Shown in pieces: positions 25,093 through 33,324 of a DNA stretch of 35,529 bases (the first letter of the stretch is position 1; every line of letters starts with the position of its first letter). The DNA lies in IMG/VR virus record IMGVR_UViG_3300044641_006922, positions 1 to 35,529 of that record; one strand, given 5' to 3'. Origin of the DNA: a virus. The notes below the pieces were generated by a model that was not told the DNA's origin, did not search any database, and saw nothing but the letters and a program-made list of their open reading frames with translations. The position numbers and the translations under genes were made by a program.

Positions 25093-27297
25093 TTATTGGT
25101 TGTTTGTTAAACTTTTTCCTACTATATCTACTTGGAATTTTAGATTAATCTCATCGATACAAACTATTTCAAAAACTGGCATGTAGTCATATCCAGAGAA
25201 TACTGTTTCGTCAAGAGAAACTATTAACGTGGAATAGCTAACTCCTGTTGGATTGCTTAATGGATATAAGCCATCTGCATTAGTTAGTATGTTTATTATG
25301 AAATTACCAGGATATACCTGATCTCCGAAAGATATTCTAAATCTCTGTCCAGATTTCCATCTAGCATTGGGATTGTCTTTTAATCTTATGGTCAAATCCC
25401 CATTTAGAGTTAAAGGTGTACTGTTATTAACATGCTTAAAGTAGTTTGAATAAGGTACCAGAGATATCTCGTTTAGACCACTTTGTGTTAGAGTTCCTCT
25501 ACTTAAATCATTGGATATGTTGAAATCCTGAACATCATTTATTACAGAAAGCTGATTAGGTACGCTTCTGTCCACGATAATACCTGCTCCCTGTTTAACT
25601 AGGTCAAGATCATATGATATTTCAACGCTAGTTTGATTATTTAGTATCGACCTTACTAAATCATAATTCTGATCAATAAGTTGAATTATAGATTGGGTGT
25701 TGTTGAATAGAGCTTGATTTGAAGCTAGTGTTCTCTCAATGCTTTCTATTCTTCTGTCCATATTTAGAGAAGTTGGACTGCTTAAAGTTATATTCTCCAG
25801 ATTGGTTACTCTATTGCTTAATTCAATAAAATCCGAAGATGCGTTATTTAATGTTGAACTAGCATCTTGTAAAACGTTCATGGCATCCATGAACATAGAA
25901 AGGGAGAATGGAGAATAGTCATTTATAGCCTGCTCTACTCCGGTCTGATCCACATCGGTATCGAATTTAAGATTAATCTTAAATCCATACGAGTTACCAT
26001 TTAATTTGGTTACCGGATTAGGTCTGTATTTCTTTAATCTAGGAATGTAGATATCTCCACCTTCACTATTTACATCATCTAAAAATAAGACACCATATAG
26101 GTTCGTAGCGGACGTAGCAGGATTTGCTGGATCATATACATCATAATAGATTAATACTGCGTTAAAATCAAAGTCTGCTGCGTCTGCGGTTGAATTAAAC
26201 TCCTCTATGGTAGAAATACTAGGATTTGTTAATATCTGCTCATACGAATTAGGATCAAAATCAATACCAATCGAATCCAATTTACTTCTAGTGTAAACTA
26301 GAGTGTTTGAATTATCAGTCTTGGTAAGGATATAGTTTGAAGGGTCGGTAAAGATATTTTCAGAAAAATAAGTATTGGCAGTGTCTCTAGGTGAATACCA
26401 ATTACCTGAAACGGAAGATCCATTCACACCAGTGTCAAAATAACTGGCAGTAGGCGAACCTAAAACATCGTCATCAAAAATTGCAAGTGTTGTTAGTCCG
26501 CTAGGATTTGTCTCATCATAATTTCTATCGAAAAGGTATTCATCATTCAAAGGATTGCTCGGATTATTAGTCCATTGATAATCTGGATAATAATTCTTAT
26601 CTGTTACGTTTTTAAATAAAACATATGGGGTGTTTCCGTCTTTAGTTGGAATGTAAACATAAACCTCTGAGTATGCGTTTGTTGAATTTTTTACAGAATT
26701 CACAATATCCAAATTACCCACATACTGAACTACTCTATTATATGGTGCTCCTGTCATCCCATAGGCTCCAGTAGTACCGTAAGTTGCGTCACCTTCAGTA
26801 TATCTCTTTTGTGTTATTGGAACATCATTAACAATAGTAACTGTGTTCTGATCTAACGACGGCGAAACCTCTGTAGAATTTGCTGCTCTATATCTAATAG
26901 CACCGATCTCTTTTAGCCATTTGAAAAATATTCTCTCTGAAATATTTTGTTTCAGAGAAGAATCGTATTGATCGTCTCCAGTTATCGTGGATTCTATGTT
27001 TAAACAGTAACTTTGAAAACTTTGAGAGAAATCTATATTCGCGTCACCAGTTATAATTTGCTGAGTGTTATTAGCCCAATCAAGGAATGCACTGTCCGGA
27101 CCATTCAATCTTACGTAGTTTGTTTGACTAGATGAACTATTATCTATATCAGGTATGTTCAGCAAGGCAAACTTAGAAAATCTGAACTTACTATCAGAAT
27201 TATTAAACGTAAATGAAAGATCCTCCGCAGAAGAGGAGAATGTATAAAATGTTCCGCCTTGTACTTGTAAAGGTCTTATAAATGGTGTCTTTGCCAT
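25093..27297 (-). CDS. Tail/baseplate structural protein with central coiled coil (734 aa)
   Basis: I do not recognise the family. The first 450 residues are acidic, Asp/Asn/Tyr-rich beta structure. A long helical region follows at about 465-560 (NRVTNLENI, then RRIESIERTLASNQALFNN and IIQLIDQNYDLVRSILNN), almost certainly a coiled coil that oligomerises. The C-terminal 150 residues form a compact beta domain (RFRISFGDQVYPGNFIINIL, then MPVFEIVCID). Head, coiled coil and C-terminal beta domain resemble the plan of short fibres or fibre-attachment proteins. It is preceded by the 304-aa gene and followed by the 1216-aa gene at 13 bases, so it is part of the same tail operon. No signal peptide or enzymatic motif is visible. 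Confidence 0.72.
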   Translation of the reverse strand: MAKTPFIRPLQVQGGTFYTFSSSAEDLSFTFNNSDSKFRFSKFALLNIPDIDNSSSSQTNYVRLNGPDSAFLDWANNTQQIITGDANIDFSQSFQSYCLNIESTITGDDQYDSSLKQNISERIFFKWLKEIGAIRYRAANSTEVSPSLDQNTVTIVNDVPITQKRYTEGDATYGTTGAYGMTGAPYNRVVQYVGNLDIVNSVKNSTNAYSEVYVYIPTKDGNTPYVLFKNVTDKNYYPDYQWTNNPSNPLNDEYLFDRNYDETNPSGLTTLAIFDDDVLGSPTASYFDTGVNGSSVSGNWYSPRDTANTYFSENIFTDPSNYILTKTDNSNTLVYTRSKLDSIGIDFDPNSYEQILTNPSISTIEEFNSTADAADFDFNAVLIYYDVYDPANPATSATNLYGVLFLDDVNSEGGDIYIPRLKKYRPNPVTKLNGNSYGFKINLKFDTDVDQTGVEQAINDYSPFSLSMFMDAMNVLQDASSTLNNASSDFIELSNRVTNLENITLSSPTSLNMDRRIESIERTLASNQALFNNTQSIIQLIDQNYDLVRSILNNQTSVEISYDLDLVKQGAGIIVDRSVPNQLSVINDVQDFNISNDLSRGTLTQSGLNEISLVPYSNYFKHVNNSTPLTLNGDLTIRLKDNPNARWKSGQRFRISFGDQVYPGNFIINILTNADGLYPLSNPTGVSYSTLIVSLDETVFSGYDYMPVFEIVCIDEINLKFQVDIVGKSLTNNQ

Positions 27298-27321
27298 TAA
27301 ATTTCTTTTATTTTTATTCTA

Positions 27322-28236
27322 TTAAACCGTTACGTTAGTAGCTGATAAAACGATCCAAGAACCGTTTTGAGTTGCTTGTCCCTGACCAACTCTAGATTCC
27401 CATTGTAGGGTTACCGATGATCTATAGGCCTTGCTCGCAGCTACTGTTATACCAGCAGAAGCATATCCTCCATAGTTGGCACTAGTGTTAAATCCAGTAT
27501 AGTAACTTGAAGATGTTCCCGTTACTCCAGTGTAAATGTAACCAGTTGCTGCTGATGTGTTAACAATAGTTACCCTAGTTCCCTGAGGAATATTAGGTAG
27601 TGTTCCACCTACTGGAGATGTTCCGTCAACAACTTTCATAAAGAATCCAGTAGGTCCACAGTTTGCATAAATAACGTCTTCTAAACCAGTTACTGCATAA
27701 GGTGAGTTTACTGATGTTACGAATCCGCCGCCGCCGATTCCAGATGCGCTTGAATCGAATGCTGAACCTGCAGTTAAACCAGTTTTATAAGTTGTGTTTG
27801 AACTTATAGTGTGTCCAAGAGAACCTAAAGTAAATGCTCCATTAGCATTTAGACTTCCATTGAAGCTAGATGTTCCTCCTGCTACAAAAATAGAAGATGT
27901 TCCTAAGGTAATTGTACCGTTTAGCACTACCGCTCCGGATGCTGTTATATCGGTAGACTGGACGCTTACGAATGAAGCTGCTCCCAAGTTATTTACCGAT
28001 GCTGTAGGTACCCCAGTAGAAGGAATTGATAGTGAATCAAAAGCTCCAATCTTTGCTTGAACTTTACCTGTAGAAGCACCGCTGAGATTTAGTATACCGT
28101 TTACTGTGTCTATGCCAAAAACCGTAATGTATCCGTTTATCCAGTTCTGTAGAATTAGAAAATTAGAATTAATCGTTACTCTTGAGCCTGAGATTGAATC
28201 AGTGCCTAAAATTTCTGTAATGTTTACTGTTGCCAT
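27322..28236 (-). CDS. Small fibre-like virion protein (304 aa)
   Basis: The product is low in charge and rich in Gly, Ser, Thr, Val and Ala, as in beta-helical or beta-sandwich fibre parts. The N-terminus holds RVTINSNFLILQNWI (19-33), which echoes the KINxNFxxI helix that precedes the collagen rods of the three fibre proteins, but no collagen repeat follows. A glycine run GIGGGG lies near 165-172, possibly a hinge. The C-terminal third (TRVTIVNTSA, then WIVLSATNVTV) reads as a compact beta domain. It is the first gene of the long minus-strand tail block, divergent from the plus-strand PhoH island, with a GATATATA motif 30 bases upstream. Fibre, decoration or whisker protein are all possible. 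Confidence 0.7.
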   Translation of the reverse strand: MATVNITEILGTDSISGSRVTINSNFLILQNWINGYITVFGIDTVNGILNLSGASTGKVQAKIGAFDSLSIPSTGVPTASVNNLGAASFVSVQSTDITASGAVVLNGTITLGTSSIFVAGGTSSFNGSLNANGAFTLGSLGHTISSNTTYKTGLTAGSAFDSSASGIGGGGFVTSVNSPYAVTGLEDVIYANCGPTGFFMKVVDGTSPVGGTLPNIPQGTRVTIVNTSAATGYIYTGVTGTSSSYYTGFNTSANYGGYASAGITVAASKAYRSSVTLQWESRVGQGQATQNGSWIVLSATNVTV

Positions 28237-28266
28237 TTTATTGTTTTATTTCTTTTTGAATTGAAA

Positions 28267-28274
28267 TATATATC
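28267..28274 (-). promoter_or_regulatory. GATATATA motif in the divergent region, facing the tail block
   Basis: GATATATA lies 30 bases before the ATG at 28236, in the 61-base gap between divergent genes. It would start the long tail-gene transcript. The same A/T run might also serve the plus-strand genes, but I could not identify a clear promoter in that direction. Confidence 0.42.
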
Positions 28275-28297
28275 TATGTCTCAGACAACACTTAAAT

Positions 28298-28480
28298 ATG
28301 GCAATATCCAAAAACGAACTTACCATAATGGACATCAAAGACATATCTTTAAGTCCAAAACAAGTGATTTATTCCCCTAAAAAATTAAAAAATATAGACA
28401 ATTTTACTAACGCCGAGAAAATCGCTCCGATTAAGGGTGATCTGTGCGGTTACAACAAAAAACAAATACAATATGGCTAA
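28298..28480 (+). CDS. Unknown 60-aa protein before PhoH
   Basis: I do not recognise this small basic protein. It starts at the ATG at 28298 and is Lys/Ile-rich with a single Cys (KGDLCGYNKK), without signal peptide or membrane segment. Its stop overlaps the PhoH start: the bases CAATATGGCTAA contain the PhoH ATG and this gene's TAA, an 8-base overlap that suggests coupled translation. With phoH it forms the only plus-strand unit in the window. Reality is supported by spacing and overlap, not by similarity. Confidence 0.6.
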   Translation: MAISKNELTIMDIKDISLSPKQVIYSPKKLKNIDNFTNAEKIAPIKGDLCGYNKKQIQYG

Positions 28481-29240
28481 CAGAAAAAAAAGAATCAGTG
28501 ACGAAGAATTTAATGAAACCTTCCCTCCGGGGTATCAACCTACTAACGGGAATAAGTTTGATTTACAAAGATTAAAGGTCGATTTTAAGTTTAAAAATGA
28601 GAGTCAAAAGAACTTAGTAAATCTGATAAATGAAAATAAAATAACTATCGTAGCAGGTCCTGCTGGGACTGGTAAGACTTATCTAGCCTGTGCACAAGCT
28701 CTAAAGCTTATGAAAACAGATCCCAGATTTAAAAAAATTATACTTGTTAAAAGTGTAACGGTTTTAGAGGGGGAAGAATTAGGTTTCCTTAAAGGAGATC
28801 TTAAAGAAAAAATGCTACCCTTTACTATCTCATTCCTCGATAACTTTCATAAAATTATAGGTGAAGGTCTAACTCACATTATGTTAGAACAGGGTTATAT
28901 TGAAGTGTTACCTCTAGCTTTTATTAGAGGAAGATCCATAGACAATGCTATTATCATAGTGGACGAGGCTCAAAACATAACACAGAAAAACATGAGATCC
29001 ACGATGACCAGGATAGGAACAGACACGAAAATGATTATTACTGGCGACACTAAACAAATTGACATGAAAAAACCTAATCTTTCATCTTTAGATCTAGTTG
29101 TTAAGATATTCGAAAATAAAGAAGATATAGGCACAATGCACTTTGGAGTTAGTGATATTGTCAGGGATCCCATAGTAAAATTAATAGAGGAGACTTTTGA
29201 TGAATGGGACGAGAAAAATACAAAGACAAATAAAGAATAG
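28473..29240 (+). CDS. phoH: PhoH-family P-loop ATPase
   Basis: The product has 255 aa from ATG 28473; a GTG at 28437 would add 12 residues but the ATG has a typical A-rich leader (ACAAATACAAT) and begins MANRKKR. Walker A is GPAGTGKT (near 66-73), and Walker B is IIIVDEAQNIT near 165, the usual PhoH DEAQ form. ITGDTKQID near 192 is the expected sensor segment. PhoH-like ATPases are common in large phages, particularly marine ones, but their role in infection is unsettled; suggestions include RNA metabolism and phosphate stress. It lies on the opposite strand to all structural genes, so it is probably expressed at a different time. It ends inside the hairpin shared with the 1339-aa gene. Confidence 0.92.
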   Translation: MANRKKRISDEEFNETFPPGYQPTNGNKFDLQRLKVDFKFKNESQKNLVNLINENKITIVAGPAGTGKTYLACAQALKLMKTDPRFKKIILVKSVTVLEGEELGFLKGDLKEKMLPFTISFLDNFHKIIGEGLTHIMLEQGYIEVLPLAFIRGRSIDNAIIIVDEAQNITQKNMRSTMTRIGTDTKMIITGDTKQIDMKKPNLSSLDLVVKIFENKEDIGTMHFGVSDIVRDPIVKLIEETFDEWDEKNTKTNKE

Positions 29241-29261
29241 ATCCTAGATCTATTCTTTATT
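29229..29261. terminator. Bidirectional hairpin between convergent genes
   Basis: A perfect 15-bp inverted repeat, AATAAAGAATAGATC, loop CTA, GATCTATTCTTTATT, lies between phoH and the 1339-aa gene. Each arm contains the end of one gene, including its TAG, so it sits exactly where both transcripts must stop. The outer stem is A/T-rich, giving U-rich 3' ends in both directions, but no separate T-run follows. It is a likely two-way terminator or mRNA 3' end. Confidence 0.75.
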
Positions 29262-32200
29262 AAAAGTTGCGTCCGGATTATTCGGAATAACTATAGCAGA
29301 TCCAAATTGGCCCTTATTAGCTTTTAGTATTTCCATCTCTTGCTGCATTAGATCTTTACCTAATCTCATTGCTTGATAATCTCTTGCAAGGAAAGGAGGA
29401 TTAGGATATCCATAATCTGCTGAATCAACAAAATCTGGTCTTAGATCGTCAGGTCTTTTATCCTTATGATTTATTACTTTTATGAATCCTGGTTTGGACG
29501 TTTCGTAGATATTACCTGCTGAGTCTTCGGTCTGATTGTATATGGTATAAAAACCCGGATCGACAAAAGTATAAATAAAATAAGGGCTTCCTTTAATATT
29601 AAGGAGTTCCTCTTTAGATTCGGAATTACTTAATATCCATTTGTTGTTTGTCTTACCGTAGATATTAGAAGCGTAATTATTGAAAACGACAGTAGATAAT
29701 AACGGTATCTCCATATATGAATCTGTTGAATGGACATCACACCAGGTCCAAGCACCAGATCCGGGTCTAGATATTATGTTTCCTAGATTTATACCAAGTT
29801 CGGGCTTATATTGCTCTATTAAAGAGGTAAATCCTGCTGTAGCACCAAAGTAAATAAGACTTCCTGTTCCGCCAGTAGATCCGCTTATATTTATACCCGA
29901 CGAGAAAATATTAGATTCTCCGTCTTTTGTGAATGTTAATTCACCATCAAAGGTTCCGAAATTTTCTAGATCTAAGTTCTTTCCTGAATTGTTTGTTTTC
30001 AGTAAAGCTACTTTATAACCGGTTAGACCCGTCGTGTTTATTTCATATGAAGATATGAACTGATCATCATCTAATTTATCAAAATAGAGTATCTCCATTT
30101 CTCTGTCTAAAACACCAGTCTTATTAGAGAACACATTTTTTGGTGTTCCCTGATCTGTTATCTCTGCGGTATAAAGATAATTTTCACCGGTAGATCCTAG
30201 AACTATCTCATATCCAAAATAGCTTCCAGTTAGACCCTGACCGTAATCACCTATAACAGTATTTACATAATATCCGGATTTGTCTTTGGATGCGTATATT
30301 TTATTGAGATTTGAATTTGCAGAAGTTCCGCCAATGTTTATTATTCCCCCTGTTATACCATTTCCGGTCGGGTCTGAGATAATATAGAAAGGATAGCTAC
30401 TGTAATCGGAAGGTGAAGGATGCGATATGTTCAGTCCAAACATATCGATATCACCTTTAGATTGACCAGTAATTAGAACGCTTGATTCATTATTAGCTGA
30501 TTTTATACCACCTATGTAAAATCCTCCAGTAGTTCCTGTGGTATTCACAACGTTACTTAAGTCTAGATTATCGCAATCTAGTTTGACGTAAGATCCAAAG
30601 ATATTCTCAGATGAATTACCTATAATACTAGGAGATGTGCTTAAATCACTATTTCTATTCCAAGCATTTTTTAGGGTATCAAATGTGACAGGAGTACTTG
30701 CTTCGTGGGTAATAGCAAGATTCACATGGTATCTACTAGAATCGATTGACGTATAAGCGGTTCCTCCTGGGTATGTTGACGTTGGTACAAAATGTCTAAA
30801 TGAATTTATTCTGTATGATTTTTTTACTGAGTTATTATAGTCTCCAGTAACTCCAGCAAATGACGAAATGTTACCTAGGTCTCTTCCTATTTTAGCTACA
30901 AATATAGCTTTAGAGTTTGGTTGTGAAACACCATTATAAAGTGTGTATGGATAAACCGTACTGTAACGATCATAAGATCTGATGGTCATACTAGTTCCGT
31001 TAGTGTAAGGAACTGATCCGGTAGATCCGCTCTGGTAAGTAACCCCTACACCAAAAGAATCTGCATCTCTATAAATTTGATTAATCCTATAGTAGGCAGT
31101 ATTAGCTCCGTTATCTATTCTTATAGTTTGACCTGTTAATATAGTTGATATCGTAGAATACCTGTTTACACTTCCAGAATCTATAAAATTAAGATAAACC
31201 TTATTTATACCATCATAATTCCCGCCATATCCTGCAGTTATTCCAATAAACCCAAAATCACATCTACCAGATCCTAGTGCATCGACAGCACCTGGTGAAA
31301 TAGTCCAGGAAGAATTAAGGGATATCGTACCATTAGACGGAACACCTATACCGGGATAAATACCAGAGGTAGCTCCAGGAACCATAGGATTGGTAACTCC
31401 TACCGGAGAACCTGTTGCCCCTGTTGGTCCACTTAAGTTTTCGTATGCACTCCAAACAAATTCACCAACTTCTATAAATTTGTCGAATGTCCCAGAAGCG
31501 TATAGATAAAGTCCATCTTCGCTTGAACATATACTCTGCACTTCAGTACTAAAACCATTAAATGGAAGTATTGAATCAACTTTTCCACTTTCTGAATATG
31601 CAACAATAAATCCAGTTTTACCGTTATTAATCGAGTTGTAAGTCGAAGCCGTATTTGAATTTAGGCTAGGGCCAATATCGGATAATATAGCTGGAGTGTT
31701 GTCTGAATAATATCCGAATTGAATTGAATAACTTCCTGTGTAAATATCAGGTTCGATATTTCCTGAAATGTAATATTTCTTTTCTCCAAAAAATGTTTGG
31801 GAAGTTGATGATGTTATATTAACCATTCCGATATTACCCGATGCACCCGAAATATACGATACGGCTTCATCCCATATAGGTGCTTGTATACTTTCGGTTA
31901 TAAGATCTTCCTCAAACGTAGCTATTGGCCAATTATTCCAATATGCTTGTTTACCAGCTCTTCCGTCAGCTATATCAGCTAATTTTGTAGTTAAAAATAA
32001 ATTACGGGGATCTAGCCCAGGATGTTTATATTCCAAGAAAGAGCTATCGTAAACCATCCACTCCGGGTTATTCCAGGTGTATTTATTTACTTTAGGTAAA
32101 GGAGATCCACCTCCTGTGGCTGCATAATATGTGAAATTCCATCCAGTAGCACCAGCATATTTAGATGATCCGTAAACGTGAGGCATATCGTAACCGAAAA

Positions 32201-33269
32201 GGCTAAGAGTATCATATCCAAGAACCCATAAATCATTCTCGTGTATAGTGATATCACCCTGTTTTGTATTGTGACCTATTAGATCTATTCCGAGTACGTC
32301 ATTAGAATTTAACGAAGAATTGGATGTGTTAAATTGGGTGTGTGTAGTTCCGTTAAAGTGCCAAATACCCGTTCCGAGACCAAGCTCACCGTCTCCCTTT
32401 GAATAAAATACATGACCATTTTCTCTTGATTTTATCGCTGTGATTGGTCCTCCGCTAGTCGGATAATTCCAAAATTCTATGCCATCAAAATAAGAAAGTC
32501 CCAGATCAGTGCCTATCCAAAGATTACCATTCTCATCAAAATCTAAACAATAAACGTTATCTGATATTATCCCGCTTGTGCTGGTATTATAAACCTTCGA
32601 TTGCTGGATATACTTGGATCCGTTTGTTAAAGTTAGGGTTTGTAATTTTCCCTGGGGAACAATAAAAAGCCCCTCGGATGTTCCCATATAATATAGGTAA
32701 TCCTTACCTTCATATCCCTTTGTTTCTATAGCATAAATGTGAGGCCAGATGTAATCATCTACTGTTTCTCCCCACTGATCTGTTTCTTTGAGATAGTAGA
32801 ATAGTCTTCCTCCTGTTGCTCCTTCTATTCTAGTGTAATTGTAACCTGATGCTCCAGTTCCACCTACCCCATTAAGAGGATTTACGAATGCAAGCACATC
32901 ATCGCCAAATGGACAAGCGTATATCAGAGAAACCTCCTGTGGTTGATCGAATGTTCCCAGAGCTTGGAATGTCCAGCTCTCACCTTCATCAACCTTGTTA
33001 GTATTAATCCAGAAAACTGCAACCTGATTTATGCTGGAAACACCTGCAGTTGGACCTTGAGCTACACCAACCCAAGCTTTATCTTCGGGGTCTATTGAGA
33101 TACACCTAGTATCTAAGTAGTAAGGAGCAACCTGCGGAACAGCAGAGTTTGTGCTATCATAATATTCCCAACTCGATCCGTTAAATCTCCTAACATCCTG
33201 GCCTGAAGCCCAAACATAAAATTCCTGGTCTAAATCTATTTGATTGATATAAAGGGTACTACTGGGCAT
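29250..33269 (-). CDS. Beta-propeller virion protein (1339 aa)
   Basis: The first 360 residues look like a beta-propeller. The clearest blade, about 236-268, has FDENGNLWIGTDLGLSYFDG, a near-perfect match to the Reg_prop repeat of Bacteroidota two-component sensors. Weaker blades seem to lie at about 14-38, 55-88, 177-205, 276-312 and 325-361. The long middle is Ser/Gly/Tyr/Thr-rich beta structure. A PKD-like segment lies near 1200-1265 (PYFIYTFVDPGFYTIY), and a short helical C-terminus (AMRLGKDLMQQEMEILKANK) may dock it to a partner. No signal peptide or membrane helix is present, so it is not a sensor; a virion protein for host-surface or glycan contact is the best guess. It ends inside the shared hairpin. 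Confidence 0.75.
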   Translation of the reverse strand: MPSSTLYINQIDLDQEFYVWASGQDVRRFNGSSWEYYDSTNSAVPQVAPYYLDTRCISIDPEDKAWVGVAQGPTAGVSSINQVAVFWINTNKVDEGESWTFQALGTFDQPQEVSLIYACPFGDDVLAFVNPLNGVGGTGASGYNYTRIEGATGGRLFYYLKETDQWGETVDDYIWPHIYAIETKGYEGKDYLYYMGTSEGLFIVPQGKLQTLTLTNGSKYIQQSKVYNTSTSGIISDNVYCLDFDENGNLWIGTDLGLSYFDGIEFWNYPTSGGPITAIKSRENGHVFYSKGDGELGLGTGIWHFNGTTHTQFNTSNSSLNSNDVLGIDLIGHNTKQGDITIHENDLWVLGYDTLSLFGYDMPHVYGSSKYAGATGWNFTYYAATGGGSPLPKVNKYTWNNPEWMVYDSSFLEYKHPGLDPRNLFLTTKLADIADGRAGKQAYWNNWPIATFEEDLITESIQAPIWDEAVSYISGASGNIGMVNITSSTSQTFFGEKKYYISGNIEPDIYTGSYSIQFGYYSDNTPAILSDIGPSLNSNTASTYNSINNGKTGFIVAYSESGKVDSILPFNGFSTEVQSICSSEDGLYLYASGTFDKFIEVGEFVWSAYENLSGPTGATGSPVGVTNPMVPGATSGIYPGIGVPSNGTISLNSSWTISPGAVDALGSGRCDFGFIGITAGYGGNYDGINKVYLNFIDSGSVNRYSTISTILTGQTIRIDNGANTAYYRINQIYRDADSFGVGVTYQSGSTGSVPYTNGTSMTIRSYDRYSTVYPYTLYNGVSQPNSKAIFVAKIGRDLGNISSFAGVTGDYNNSVKKSYRINSFRHFVPTSTYPGGTAYTSIDSSRYHVNLAITHEASTPVTFDTLKNAWNRNSDLSTSPSIIGNSSENIFGSYVKLDCDNLDLSNVVNTTGTTGGFYIGGIKSANNESSVLITGQSKGDIDMFGLNISHPSPSDYSSYPFYIISDPTGNGITGGIINIGGTSANSNLNKIYASKDKSGYYVNTVIGDYGQGLTGSYFGYEIVLGSTGENYLYTAEITDQGTPKNVFSNKTGVLDREMEILYFDKLDDDQFISSYEINTTGLTGYKVALLKTNNSGKNLDLENFGTFDGELTFTKDGESNIFSSGINISGSTGGTGSLIYFGATAGFTSLIEQYKPELGINLGNIISRPGSGAWTWCDVHSTDSYMEIPLLSTVVFNNYASNIYGKTNNKWILSNSESKEELLNIKGSPYFIYTFVDPGFYTIYNQTEDSAGNIYETSKPGFIKVINHKDKRPDDLRPDFVDSADYGYPNPPFLARDYQAMRLGKDLMQQEMEILKANKGQFGSAIVIPNNPDATFNKE

Positions 33270-33291
33270 TTATCTTTTTTTAGTTATGTTC

Positions 33292-33299
33292 TATATATT
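33292..33299 (-). promoter_or_regulatory. AATATATA, one-base variant of the motif before the 1339-aa gene
   Basis: AATATATA lies 22 bases before the ATG at 33269, in the 55-base gap. It differs by one base from GATATATA and has the same position relative to its gene. I give it low confidence because A/T octamers are common here. Confidence 0.22.
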
Positions 33300-33324
33300 T
33301 TGATTTGAATAATCGTGCTATTAG

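Noticed and set aside
28437-28472. GTG start giving PhoH 12 extra residues
   Set aside because: The ATG at 28473 has a typical A-rich leader and overlaps the previous stop by 8 bases, the more economical arrangement.
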